Assembly (NCBI RefSeq): GCF_014174255.1
Contig: NZ_JABEQJ010000005.1
Span: 115,459 to 179,458 of the forward strand
Reading direction: 5' to 3'
Length of the DNA stretch: 64,000 nt
Origin: Gluconacetobacter sacchari
Lineage (GTDB): Bacteria; Pseudomonadota; Alphaproteobacteria; Acetobacterales; Acetobacteraceae
The position numbers and the translations under genes are program-made. The notes under the pieces are model-generated. The model saw only the letters and a program-made list of their open reading frames with translations, was not told where the DNA came from and ran no database searches. How positions within the stretch are numbered: position 1 is the stretch's first letter; every line of letters begins with the position of its first letter. Below, piece after piece: positions 1-8,957 of this stretch.

Positions 1-457
1 CTCCGGCCGACGCCGTCAGCCCGGTTTCGGCCCTGATCGCGGAGCGGATCTCCTGCGCGATCGCGGTAGCGGATGGATGCTCGATCAGCGGTTCGGTCAC
101 GTCCAGATAGGCTTCGTCAAGCGAAAGCGGCTGAATCAGCGTTGTATAGCGAGCAAAAATGGCATGGATCTGAGCCGAAACCGCCCGATAAACCTCAAAA
201 CGCGGCGGCACGAACACCAGGTCCGGACATTTTCGCCGCGCGGTGACCGACGGCATGGCAGAACGCACGCCATGTCGCCGAGCTTCGTAACTTGCGGCTG
301 CGACCACCCCGCGCTGCCGGCTGCCGCCGACGGCCACCGGGCGCCCCCTCAAAGCCAGATTGTCTCGCTGCTCGACCGATGCATAGAAAGCATCCATATC
401 GACATGAATAATCCGCCGGATAACAGCTTCACCGGCTTCCTGCCGCGCCAAGGCCAT
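1..457 (-). CDS. dinB: DNA polymerase IV (DinB), 5' part only
   Basis: Y-family translesion polymerase, cut by the left window edge so only about the first 152 residues are visible. The protein begins MALARQEAGEAV and then shows the catalytic IHVDMDAFYASVEQR segment (metal-binding Asp), RGRPVAVGGS, VVAAASYEARRHGVRSAMPS, LVFVPPRFEVYRAVS and the second acidic motif PLSLDEAYLDVTE. These are diagnostic DinB motifs in the right order. The ATG is preceded by AGGGGTG, a plausible ribosome site. The active-site residues of the palm are present, so the visible part looks functional. Confidence 0.93.
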   Translation of the reverse strand, partial: MALARQEAGEAVIRRIIHVDMDAFYASVEQRDNLALRGRPVAVGGSRQRGVVAAASYEARRHGVRSAMPSVTARRKCPDLVFVPPRFEVYRAVSAQIHAIFARYTTLIQPLSLDEAYLDVTEPLIEHPSATAIAQEIRSAIRAETGLTASAG

Positions 458-525
458 TCACCCCTGCGCGCCCGAGATTGCCCAAGGGACCGTCCCGGCA
501 CGCGGCCAGGACGGAATCCCCATGT

Positions 526-645
526 CTAGTTCTTGTTGCAAAACACTTTTTTGACCACAAAGGCCAGCGCGGCAATCAATCCAATCGTCACGATACCCTT
601 CACACAGGGGGATTTGATCTTACATTTCGTCGGACATTCAGCCAT
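526..645 (-). CDS. 39-residue Cys-rich single-TM peptide
   Basis: Small hypothetical protein starting MAECPTKCK. It has Cys pairs near the N-terminus (AECPTKCKIKSPC), one hydrophobic helix (IVTIGLIAALAFVV) and a KKVFCNKN tail. The start was chosen because AAGGAAG lies at proper spacing upstream; an in-frame upward extension to 762 lacks this signal and reads as low-complexity Arg. No family recognised. Likely an inner-membrane peptide, possibly metal-binding or disulfide-forming (inference). Confidence 0.5.
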   Translation of the reverse strand: MAECPTKCKIKSPCVKGIVTIGLIAALAFVVKKVFCNKN

Positions 646-731
646 CGGTCTCACTTCCTTGCATGCGACATCCGGAGCGCGCATGCCTCCCGGGTGCCCA
701 AAGCATTTTATCCGCTTCCTCTCCCTGCTGG

Positions 732-1772
732 CTAGCCCGCGAGCGGACGCACTGTGTCGCACACCGCCGGATCGCCATCGGGCGCGTAGGCCAGCCCCAG
801 CACGTCATGCAGGAAATCGCGGGTGGCCCGGCACACGGCATCGGGAGTGCGCGAGCGCAGCGGCGAGGCAATGACATGGCTGTCCGCCTGCGGAAAATCC
901 ACCTGCCGCCGCAAGGAGGCCGGCGTGCTCAACTGCCCGAACATCCACATCATCGCCGGCACCTCGACCGTCGGGTCGGTATGCGCCGGATCGCGGTCGT
1001 AATACCCCAGAAAGACCGGTGCCACGACCTGGCGAAAGACCGGCGCGACCATTCGCCCACGCGTCAGTTCGGCCAGGGCGACATAACCGTCGACATGCAC
1101 ATCCCCTGTCCACACCGGCCCCAGCGCAGCCTCATGCGTGACGTCATGGGCATGATTATGGATCAGCCACATCATTTGCAGCCCCCACGGCCAGAACAGC
1201 GGATCAAGCTGGTTGCCCCGTTCGCGCACCAGCGGCGACCATAGGACCAGCCCCGCGACCGCTCGCGGAAAGCGGGCCGCCAGGTCCAGCGCCAGGGCAC
1301 CGCCGGTCGAAGTGCCGATCACCACCACCCGGTCGCCGATCGCGTTGCCGATTGCCAGCGCCCGGGCCGCCCCCTGCGCCAGACGCTCCGCGGTCAGGCC
1401 GCGCATCGCGTCGGGCGCCTGTAGGCCATGGCCCGGCAGGCGCGCCAGATAGAGATTGCACCCGAACAAACGCGCCAGATCCGCATGGACCGGCGCCCCC
1501 TCGCCCTGGCTGGCAGTAAAGCCATGCAGATAAACGATAGCGCAGGCGGTACGCGCGGGATGCGCCGGATCAGCCCATACAATCCTGGCCCTGGTTCCGG
1601 GCCGCAGCGGACCAGCGGCCGCTTCGCCGGCCGCGATTCCGGCCTCCAGAGCGGCGGGCGAGGCTGGTACGTCCGGCAGGGCCAAGGTGCCGTTCCATGG
1701 GCGCACGCGCGGCCCCAGCATCACACCCAACGCCAGCATTCCCGCCAACAAACCAAGGCGTCGCCACATCAT
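732..1772 (-). CDS. exported alpha/beta hydrolase
   Basis: 346 residues. An N-terminal hydrophobic segment (MWRRLGLLAGMLALGVMLG) suggests a signal peptide or anchor. The alpha/beta-hydrolase core shows IVYLHGFTASQGEG (oxyanion-hole HG), RLPGHG, and the nucleophile elbow VIGTSTGGALAL with Ser in GTSTGG. Near the C-terminus QADSHVIASPL probably supplies the catalytic His. The substrate is unknown; an esterase or lipase role is the safe reading. It is divergent from the diguanylate cyclase gene, with the shared intergenic region at about 1773-1993. Confidence 0.8.
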   Translation of the reverse strand: MMWRRLGLLAGMLALGVMLGPRVRPWNGTLALPDVPASPAALEAGIAAGEAAAGPLRPGTRARIVWADPAHPARTACAIVYLHGFTASQGEGAPVHADLARLFGCNLYLARLPGHGLQAPDAMRGLTAERLAQGAARALAIGNAIGDRVVVIGTSTGGALALDLAARFPRAVAGLVLWSPLVRERGNQLDPLFWPWGLQMMWLIHNHAHDVTHEAALGPVWTGDVHVDGYVALAELTRGRMVAPVFRQVVAPVFLGYYDRDPAHTDPTVEVPAMMWMFGQLSTPASLRRQVDFPQADSHVIASPLRSRTPDAVCRATRDFLHDVLGLAYAPDGDPAVCDTVRPLAG

Positions 1773-1993
1773 CGCCGCCTTCCTGCCCGATATCCCAACG
1801 TACGTACCCTATACCCCTATACCGAATTATGTTTGAGAAAATAGATCCTCGTTCTTATAATCACAAATATTGCCCAACTTTCTCTCCATCACCCCGCATG
1901 CCGCAGAACGGCAACACGGGGTCGTTAGCTGGCCAGGATCTCGATATTTTGTTCATCACGCATGGTCCACCGGGAAAGACGCGTCGCCCGTTC

Positions 1994-4858
1994 GTGCGCT
2001 ACCGCAAGATCCTGACCCGGCTAACCTGTCTTCCCTGCTTTTTTGCGCTCATGACGGATGCCTTTTCCGCGCAAGGTCAGACGGTGCCCGCCACGCTCTA
2101 CGATAGCACAAGCGGTCTTGCGAATATTTCAGTCATATCGGTGCTCCAATTGCCGACAAGGCAGATCGTGGTAGCGACCCAGCACGGATTTTTCCTTTTC
2201 GACGGGCGGCACTTCACCCCCTTCGGGCCGCGACAGGGCCTGCCGACCGGCGGCGTCGGCGTCAGCGCCGCGCTGACCAGCCATGGGAACCTGATCCTGG
2301 TCTATGCCGACATGATCTATGTCGCGCACGATCCGGCAGGCGCCGCCTCGCCCGACCGGCTCTATTTCCAGCCTGTCGATAGCGGACACGCGCTGGGGCA
2401 TGACGGCCATCGCAAGATCACGCCCTGGCGCGGCGGCCTCGTCGTGACCGACCGTGATCGCCTGCTGTTCGTCCATGACGACGGCACTGGCGAACACATC
2501 ACCCTTCTGGCCCGGATGCTGGCCATGCACGGCGATCCGCTGACCGACGTGTCGGCCCTGCGCGCGGATGGCGATACGTTATGGATCGGCACCAGCGACG
2601 GTCGCCTGTGCGCCGTATCCGGCCCCACCCTACGCTGCCCGTCCCTGCCACCCATGGCCGAGCCACGCCGCATCGATGCCATCATCCAGGACCATGACGG
2701 CACGCTGTTTATCCGTACCCTGCATGAACTCCTCGTCGTTCCCCGCGATCCCGTAGCCGCGCATGTCGAAACGATTCCCCATGCCGGCTCCCAATATGAT
2801 AATTACCAGCATCTGCTGACCCTTTCCTGGTCTCCGCAAGGCGCCCTGATCACCCAGACCGACGACAGCGAACTGGCGATCCGGACCAGGGAGAACTGGA
2901 CGACCGTCACCCTGGCCGGCGAACAATCCAACTCGCCGCTGAGCGCCCTGCTATTCGACCAGCAGGGGGCCCTATGGATCGGCAAGATGGGCTACGGCCT
3001 CCTGCGCGCCGGGGGATTCGGCATCTTCGAGACATTCGGACGACGCGACGGTCTGGCCAGCGACGTCATATGGCAGATGGCCCGCCAGCCCGCGGGCCCG
3101 ATCTGGGTCGATACCGACACCGGCATCAGCGCATTGGACACCCGCACCAATCGCGTCGTCCGCACCATCGGCCAGGCCGGCTTCCATATCGCGGCCGACC
3201 GCCACAACGGCATCTGGCAGGCAGGATCGGAAGGTGTGAGCGTCCACGACGCGCAATCGGAGTGGCAGCGCGACTATGCGATCAAGCGGGTCAACCATGT
3301 CCTGATCGGCACGGGCGACGATATCTGGCTGCTGTCCGATCACGGAGCATGGCTGGCCGATGCCGCCCGGCGCGACCAGGACCCCGTCGCCATTCCCGGC
3401 CTGGACCATTCCTATGTCACGGGGCAGATCGATGCGGCCGGAACGGCCTGGCTGCTCGAAAGAGGGCGGCTGGTCGCCCGGCACCCCGACGGCACCATCA
3501 GCGTCGTGCTGGCCAAATGGCCCCTGGCGACCTTCGCCCCCTACGCGATCGCCATTCAGGACGAGCACCGCCTGTGGTTCAGTGGCCAGGGTGGCGTCTA
3601 TCGGCTGACGCATGACGGCGACCGGGTCGACGATCTGACATTCTACGACCCGATGACGGTCGGCAACGACATCCTGTACAGCCTGCTGGTTGACCGCGAT
3701 GGCCGCATCTGGGCCGGGTCGGATCGCGGCGTGAACGTCTTCGACGGCCGACGCTGGGTCACCATCACCGAGGCGGACGGACTGGCCTCCAACGACCTCG
3801 ACCAGGACAGCCTGCTGGAGGACGCGGACGGATCGATCTGGCTGGGTACCAGCCGCGGCCTGTCTCATCTTCTCCGGCCGGAGGCGCTGCTGACCGACAT
3901 CTCCCCGCAACCGGTCATCACCGGCATGGAACTCGGCCAGAACCCGTATCATGGCGAGCATGCGGCCTTCAGCCGCGCGCCCCTGCGCGTGACATTCGGC
4001 ACCTTGGATTACCGCGACGCACCGCGCCTGCGGTTCCGCTACCGGCTGGAAGGCGCGGACGAAGGTTGGAACGAGACCACCGAAGGATCAGTCCGCTATC
4101 CCTCGATGCCGCCCGGTACCCACCGCTTCATGCTGGTGGCCCTCGATCCGGACCGCCATCGGCAATCCGCGCTCGTGACCGCCACCGTCACCATGGCCTA
4201 TCCCTGGTGGGATCGCTGGCCCGTACGATGCCTGGAGGCAGCGTGCCTGTTGCTGGCCCTCTACATGGCCTGGCGGATCCGGGTCGGGCTGCTGCTCAAT
4301 CAACGCCGTAAACTCCAGGAGATCGTTGACAGCCAGACCGACCAGATCCGCACCGCCCATCAGGCCCTGATTGAACAATCGCGTCTGGACAGCCTGACCG
4401 GATTGCTCAACCGGGGCGCGATCCAGTCCCTGCTGCAATCCAGCCTGGCCGACCGGCCAGCCGACACCGTCCTGATGGCGGTCTTGATCGACGTCGATCA
4501 TTTCAAACGGATCAATGACGGCTGGGGTCACCTGACCGGCGATGAAGTCCTGGTCGAAATCGGCAGCCGCCTGCGGCAGGGGCTGAACGTCGGTGACGCG
4601 GCGGGCCGCTATGGCGGCGAGGAATTCCTGATCGTACTGACCGGTGAGACCGCGACGGCGTCCCGCGTCCAGGCCCTCTGCCGCTCGCTGGGCGGGATGC
4701 CGGCCCCGGTCGGCAAGCCGGACCTTGTGGTCACGGTCAGCGCCGGCATCGCCATGGCACGCCGGGAAGAGACATGGCAGAGTCTGATCGCCCGCGCCGA
4801 CGCCGCACTCTATCGCGCCAAGGCCGAGGGACGGAACCGGGTGATCGAGGCCCCCTGA
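1994..4858 (+). CDS. membrane diguanylate cyclase with periplasmic beta-propeller sensor
   Basis: About 954 residues from the preferred GTG start. Order: signal peptide (VRYRKILTRLTCLPCFFALM...AFSA), a large two-component-regulator propeller made of repeats such as GALWIGKMGYGL, GRIWAGSDRGVNVFDG and GSIWLGTSRGLSHL, a Y_Y_Y-like domain (RFRYRLEGADEGWNETTEG), one TM helix (ACLLLALYMAWRI), a short coiled coil, then GGDEF. The GGDEF domain has DVDHFKRINDGWGH and the active loop RYGGEEF, so cyclase activity is expected. The inhibitory I-site RxxD is NVGD here. The frame is open upstream to 1697; ATG 1829 and 1898 are alternatives but neither has a ribosome site or gives a signal peptide at the N-terminus. 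Confidence 0.85.
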   Translation: MRYRKILTRLTCLPCFFALMTDAFSAQGQTVPATLYDSTSGLANISVISVLQLPTRQIVVATQHGFFLFDGRHFTPFGPRQGLPTGGVGVSAALTSHGNLILVYADMIYVAHDPAGAASPDRLYFQPVDSGHALGHDGHRKITPWRGGLVVTDRDRLLFVHDDGTGEHITLLARMLAMHGDPLTDVSALRADGDTLWIGTSDGRLCAVSGPTLRCPSLPPMAEPRRIDAIIQDHDGTLFIRTLHELLVVPRDPVAAHVETIPHAGSQYDNYQHLLTLSWSPQGALITQTDDSELAIRTRENWTTVTLAGEQSNSPLSALLFDQQGALWIGKMGYGLLRAGGFGIFETFGRRDGLASDVIWQMARQPAGPIWVDTDTGISALDTRTNRVVRTIGQAGFHIAADRHNGIWQAGSEGVSVHDAQSEWQRDYAIKRVNHVLIGTGDDIWLLSDHGAWLADAARRDQDPVAIPGLDHSYVTGQIDAAGTAWLLERGRLVARHPDGTISVVLAKWPLATFAPYAIAIQDEHRLWFSGQGGVYRLTHDGDRVDDLTFYDPMTVGNDILYSLLVDRDGRIWAGSDRGVNVFDGRRWVTITEADGLASNDLDQDSLLEDADGSIWLGTSRGLSHLLRPEALLTDISPQPVITGMELGQNPYHGEHAAFSRAPLRVTFGTLDYRDAPRLRFRYRLEGADEGWNETTEGSVRYPSMPPGTHRFMLVALDPDRHRQSALVTATVTMAYPWWDRWPVRCLEAACLLLALYMAWRIRVGLLLNQRRKLQEIVDSQTDQIRTAHQALIEQSRLDSLTGLLNRGAIQSLLQSSLADRPADTVLMAVLIDVDHFKRINDGWGHLTGDEVLVEIGSRLRQGLNVGDAAGRYGGEEFLIVLTGETATASRVQALCRSLGGMPAPVGKPDLVVTVSAGIAMARREETWQSLIARADAALYRAKAEGRNRVIEAP

Positions 4859-4917
4859 CGCTGCCCCCTGGACCCTGGCCCCTGATCCTGGCCCATGGCG
4901 CAGTCCCGCGTCGCCAT

Positions 4918-5499
4918 TCAGCCTGCTGTCCGACCGTCCACCCGCGCCAATGCCTCCGCCAGCCAGGGTCCGGCCGCAGCCGTGCTGCCCGGACAGGCCA
5001 TTTCCAGCAGCGTCACCCCCTCGACGATCGACAGCAGAGCCGCGGGCGGACAGGGATGATCCGGGTCCGGGATCAGCCGTGTGCCGATCCACGCCGTCCA
5101 ATCCGCGACCACCGCCTTCGCGACCGTGTCGTACGGCGCTTCGCCGGCGGCGGCGCGGGCGATCACGTCGGTCCATACCCGCATGAACGGCATCATCACC
5201 GGATCCCGCCCCAGCGCCAGGACCTCGCCCAGGAATGCGCCCGGCGAAACCGGCGGCCCCACGCTGTAGGCCTGGAGCAGCACGGACAGCTTCTCGCCGA
5301 TCCGGGCCAGGATTCCGGTAACCAGCGCGTCCTTGCTCCCGAAATAATAGATCAGCATCCGATCGCTGGTACCCAGCCGCCGGGCCAGTCCGCGCAAACC
5401 CATCGTGCCCAGTCCCTCGCGCAGCACGAGTTCGGCCGCCGCGTCCGCCAGGGCGTTGCGCCGCCCCAGCCGATCCGGCGCCGCGGAATCATCGCTCAT
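4918..5499 (-). CDS. TetR/AcrR family transcriptional regulator
   Basis: 193 residues. N-terminal TetR HTH: ALADAAAELVLREGLGTMGLRGLARRLGTSDRML-type helix followed by YYFGSKDALVTGIL, the signature recognition region. The C-terminal helical half is a ligand or dimer domain with no recognisable effector. Convergent with the cyclase gene and divergent from the small membrane gene at 5588, which is its likeliest target. The 88-bp divergent gap should hold its operator. Confidence 0.88.
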   Translation of the reverse strand: MSDDSAAPDRLGRRNALADAAAELVLREGLGTMGLRGLARRLGTSDRMLIYYFGSKDALVTGILARIGEKLSVLLQAYSVGPPVSPGAFLGEVLALGRDPVMMPFMRVWTDVIARAAAGEAPYDTVAKAVVADWTAWIGTRLIPDPDHPCPPAALLSIVEGVTLLEMACPGSTAAAGPWLAEALARVDGRTAG

Positions 5500-5527
5500 G
5501 AAATTCTCTCAAAAAATGCGATTCCGT

Positions 5528-5557
5528 ATTGAAGCGGCCGCTACAGAACGATAGTGT
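5528..5557 (+). promoter_or_regulatory. possible sigma70-type promoter in the TetR/membrane-gene gap
   Basis: TTGAAG followed after 17 bases by TAGTGT, about 30 bases upstream of the membrane-protein ATG. Position and spacing suit a housekeeping promoter, and repression by the adjacent TetR would be usual. No convincing palindromic operator was seen, so this is a weak call. Confidence 0.3.
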
Positions 5558-5587
5558 AACAGGCGCTTCATAGAAGGTGAGACACCA

Positions 5588-5983
5588 ATGCTCCGCTTGA
5601 ATCAGATCATCATTTGCTCCGTCGTGGCATTCCTTTTCTGGGCTCTGGCCACCCTGTTCGTCCATACCGCGCCCGGTAGCCTGTATGGCATGCGCGGCGA
5701 TATCGGCTTCTTGACCAGCATCCCGGTCGCACTGCTCAGTGTCTGGCTTGTTTGCCGCCTGGCACGGCTGGAAGGCAACCAGATCCTGTCCGGCTGCCTG
5801 TTCATCATGGCCGACGCCATGCTGTACGATGCCGTCGCCCTACGCTGGTTCCCGGCGCTCTACGCAGCCGACGACCACACCTGCCGCCTGGCCTCCGCGT
5901 GGCTGCTTTGGGGCTACGGCATCAGTGCCTGGGGCGCCCTGCTGCTGGGCCTGTGGCGAGAAAGGCAGGCAGCCCGGGCATGA
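5588..5983 (+). CDS. four-TM small membrane protein (DUF5367-like)
   Basis: 131 residues, strongly hydrophobic, about four membrane helices: IIICSVVAFLFWALATLF, GFLTSIPVALLSVWLVC, QILSGCLFIMADAML and ASAWLLWGYGISAWGALLLGL. Length and layout fit DUF5367-type proteins, function unknown. Preceded by GAAGGTGAG as ribosome site. The gene lies divergent to TetR, a common arrangement for regulator-controlled membrane or efflux functions. Its 3' end overlaps the 3' end of the peptide-transporter ATPase gene by 62 bases tail to tail. Confidence 0.7.
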   Translation: MLRLNQIIICSVVAFLFWALATLFVHTAPGSLYGMRGDIGFLTSIPVALLSVWLVCRLARLEGNQILSGCLFIMADAMLYDAVALRWFPALYAADDHTCRLASAWLLWGYGISAWGALLLGLWRERQAARA

Positions 5984-6992
5984 GGTCGGGCTCCGCCCCC
6001 AGCACCGGGTAATGACACGCCACCTCACGTCCATCCGGCAGGCGCCGCAACACTGGAGGATCGACACTGCAACGGTCGCGCATCGCAGGACATCGAGGAT
6101 GAAACCGGCAGCCGGGCGGCGGCGCGATCGGGCTGGGCACGTCGCCACGCAACGGCGGCGGCAACCCATCCGTGCGCGCCACCGGCTCCGGCACCGCGGC
6201 GATCAGGGCGGCGGTATAGGGGTGGGCCGGGTGATGCAGCACGGCGTCGGCTTCGCCCAGTTCGACGATCGCACCCAGATACATCACCGCGACCCGGGTC
6301 GAAATCTGCCGCACCACCGCCAGATCATGGGCAACGAAGACATAGGTCAGCCCCATCCGGTCACGCAGATCCATGAACAGATTCACGATCTGCGCCTGGA
6401 TCGACACGTCCAGCGCCGCCACCGGTTCGTCGGCCACCACCAGACGAGGCGACAACGCCAGGGCACGGGCAATATTGATCCGTTGCCGCTGGCCGCCCGA
6501 AAATTCATGCGGATAGCGCGCCAGCGCCGCCTGCGGCAGACCCACCAGATCCATCAGTTCCACCAGCCGACGCGCGATCTCCACGCCGTTGCGCCGCCCG
6601 CCGCCGGGGGCGGAATGCACGCGCAACGGCTCGGCCACCAGATCGCCGACCGGCCGACGCGGGTTCAACGCGGCATAGGAATCCTGGAATACCATCTGCA
6701 TGTCTTGCCGCAACGGGCGCAACCGCCTCTCCGGCATCGCGGTGATATCGATGCCATCGAAGACCACCCTCCCCCCACTCGGCCTGACCAGCCGCAGCAT
6801 GCATCGGCCCAGGGTCGATTTGCCACAGCCGGATTCGCCGACCAGGCCCAGCACCTCACCGGCCTGCACCGCAAGCGACACGCCATCCAGCGCACGCAGC
6901 ACCCGCCCGCGCCCCACGCGATAGGTCATACGCAAATCATGCGTCTCGATCAGCGGAGATGACGTTTCGACCGGCAGAGGGGTCACGCGCAA
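5922..6992 (-). CDS. peptide ABC transporter ATPase, DppF/OppF type
   Basis: 356 residues. Walker A LVGESGCGKSTLG, signature motif HEFSGGQRQR, Walker B LVVADEPVAALDVS, H-loop FVAHDLAVV. The C-terminal oligopeptide-transporter extension with Cys residues (GCRFHPRCPAMRDRC...) marks the DppD/OppF subfamily. It should energise uptake of di- or oligopeptides together with the four preceding genes. Last gene of the transporter operon; it starts inside the end of the DppD-like gene. Confidence 0.93.
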   Translation of the reverse strand: MRVTPLPVETSSPLIETHDLRMTYRVGRGRVLRALDGVSLAVQAGEVLGLVGESGCGKSTLGRCMLRLVRPSGGRVVFDGIDITAMPERRLRPLRQDMQMVFQDSYAALNPRRPVGDLVAEPLRVHSAPGGGRRNGVEIARRLVELMDLVGLPQAALARYPHEFSGGQRQRINIARALALSPRLVVADEPVAALDVSIQAQIVNLFMDLRDRMGLTYVFVAHDLAVVRQISTRVAVMYLGAIVELGEADAVLHHPAHPYTAALIAAVPEPVARTDGLPPPLRGDVPSPIAPPPGCRFHPRCPAMRDRCSVDPPVLRRLPDGREVACHYPVLGAEPDLMPGLPAFLATGPAAGRPRH

Positions 6993-7993
6993 AACTCCGG
7001 AACGAAACGTGGCGGCAAAGGGCGCCCTTCGGTCGGCAGAACACAGGCAACGTCCTGTTCTCCGCAGGCAACCAGCGGCGGCCGCACGGCACAGGCCTCA
7101 TGGACATGGGTACAGCGTAGCGCAAAAGGGCAGCCAGCGGGCCGCTCGTCCGGCGTCGGCGGACTGCCCGAAATGGACGGCAGACGCTTCGGGCGCGGAC
7201 CATGCAGCGGCGGAATCGAATCCAGCAGCGCCGCGGTGTAAGGATGCCCCGGCCGCGCGAACAGCGCCCCGGTCGGCCCGCGTTCGGCCACCAGCCCGCT
7301 ATACAGCACCAGCGTCCGATCGCAGGTCTCGGCCACCACGCCCATATCATGGGTGATCAGCAGCACCGAGGAGCCGTAATCCCGCCGCAGCCCGCGCAAC
7401 AGGTCCAGGATCTGCGCCTGCACCGTCACATCCAGCGCCGTCGTCGGTTCGTCGGCGATCAGCAGCGCCGGATTGCACGATAGCGCCATCGCGATCATCG
7501 CCCGCTGGCGCAGACCACCGGATAATTGATGCGGATATCGTCCAGCCACCTGCTCCGGGTCGGGCACTCCCATGTCACCCAGCAGGCGCACCGTGCGCGA
7601 CCGTGCCTCCTTTCGAGAAATTTTTTGATGCGCGCGGATCTGTTCGTCAATCTGCCACCCTACCGTATAGACTGGGGTAAAGGCGGTCATCGGGTCCTGG
7701 AAGATCATCGCGATCTCGCGACCGCGCAGGGCGCGATAGGTCCGTGGCGCCAGCCCCACCAGTTCGCGCCCGCGAAAACGCACCGACCCGCTGACGCGCG
7801 CACCCGGCACATCGATCAACCCCATGATCGCCAGCGAGGTCACACTCTTGCCCGATCCGGACTCGCCCACGATGCCCAAGATTTCCCGAGCGCCCAGCGT
7901 AAAGGATACGGATTCGACGATCGGCACCAACCGCCCGCCGATGGGCAGCGCCACCGTCAGGTCACGCACCGCCAGCAGCGTGTCACCCTCCAT
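6983..7993 (-). CDS. peptide ABC transporter ATPase, DppD/OppD type
   Basis: 336 residues from [12 protein letters not shown]. Walker [14 protein letters not shown], signature [15 protein letters not shown], Walker [16 protein letters not shown]-loop LITHDMGVV. The C-terminus carries the Cys-containing peptide-transporter extension ([20 protein letters not shown]). The start overlaps the end of the upstream permease gene by 11 bases, consistent with translational coupling. An upstream extension to 8041 is in frame but lies wholly inside the permease gene. Confidence 0.93.
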   Translation of the reverse strand: MEGDTLLAVRDLTVALPIGGRLVPIVESVSFTLGAREILGIVGESGSGKSVTSLAIMGLIDVPGARVSGSVRFRGRELVGLAPRTYRALRGREIAMIFQDPMTAFTPVYTVGWQIDEQIRAHQKISRKEARSRTVRLLGDMGVPDPEQVAGRYPHQLSGGLRQRAMIAMALSCNPALLIADEPTTALDVTVQAQILDLLRGLRRDYGSSVLLITHDMGVVAETCDRTLVLYSGLVAERGPTGALFARPGHPYTAALLDSIPPLHGPRPKRLPSISGSPPTPDERPAGCPFALRCTHVHEACAVRPPLVACGEQDVACVLPTEGRPLPPRFVPEFCA

Positions 7994-8957
7994 CGCGCAC
8001 TCTCGGGTCAAGCACCGCATACACCATGTCGACCGCCGCATTGGCGACCACGACGAACACCGCCGAATACATCACCGTGGCCATGATCAGCGGCAGGTCC
8101 AGATTCGACAGCCCCTGGTAGGTCAACCGTCCCACCCCCTGCAAACCGAACACCACCTCGGTCAGCAATGCACCGCCCCCGACCAGTTGCGCGAAATCCA
8201 GACCGAACAGCGATACGAAGGTGATCATCGAGGTGCGCAGCCCGTGAACCAGCAGCACCCGCACCGGCGACAAGCCCTTGGCACGGGCGGTACGCATGAA
8301 ATCCTCGCTCTGTACCGCGACCAGATCGGCACGCAGCACACGGCTGTAGATACCCACGAACAGCACCGCCAACGTCAGCCACGGCAGCAGCAGCACGCGA
8401 AACCAGCCCAGCGGATCCTCGGTCAGCGGCACGTATCCCAGCCCCGGAACCCAGGAAAACAGCCAGCTTTCGTGATAACGGCTCTGCGTCACCAGATTGA
8501 CCACCTGTCCCAGCCAGAAGACCGGCGTGGAAATCCCGACCAGCCCCAGCATCATCAGGCCGCGATCCACCCAACTGCCGCGCAGCGCCGCCGCGATCAC
8601 GCCCATGACCACCGACAGCACCACCCAGATCACGGCGGCCCCCGAGACCAGAGACACCGTGACCGGCGCCGCCTCCAGGATCTCGGGCACCACTTTCTGT
8701 CCACGATTGACGTAGGATGTCAGATCCCGCGTGACGAACAGCTTTTCCATCATCCGCGCATATTGCACCGGCAAGGGCCGGTCGAACCCGTATTCCACAC
8801 GCACCCGTGCCATCGTCTCGGGCGAGGCATTGCGCCCGGCAATGCGCGCCGTCGGGTCCGCCCCCGGCGTGGCGAAGAAGACCAGAAACACCAGTACCGA
8901 AATCCCGACGAGCACGAACAGCATCTGGCCCAGACGCCACAGGACACTCGTCACCAT
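7983..8957 (-). CDS. peptide ABC transporter permease, DppB type
   Basis: 324 residues starting MVTSVLWRLGQML. Six predicted TM helices, first one LVGISVLVFLVFF, and the conserved binding-protein-dependent transport EAA region FMRTARAKGLSPVRVLLVHGLR. A LGGGALLTEVVFG-type segment follows, as is typical for DppB/OppB. The ATG overlaps the TGA of the DppC-like gene by one base. Forms the translocation channel with DppC. Confidence 0.93.
   Translation of the reverse strand: MVTSVLWRLGQMLFVLVGISVLVFLVFFATPGADPTARIAGRNASPETMARVRVEYGFDRPLPVQYARMMEKLFVTRDLTSYVNRGQKVVPEILEAAPVTVSLVSGAAVIWVVLSVVMGVIAAALRGSWVDRGLMMLGLVGISTPVFWLGQVVNLVTQSRYHESWLFSWVPGLGYVPLTEDPLGWFRVLLLPWLTLAVLFVGIYSRVLRADLVAVQSEDFMRTARAKGLSPVRVLLVHGLRTSMITFVSLFGLDFAQLVGGGALLTEVVFGLQGVGRLTYQGLSNLDLPLIMATVMYSAVFVVVANAAVDMVYAVLDPRVRDGG

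Noticed and set aside
2972..3961. Long minus-strand frame opposite the diguanylate cyclase
   Set aside because: It is fully antisense to a gene with clear propeller repeats and its translation is low-complexity Asp/Gly/Val; a shadow of GC-rich codons.
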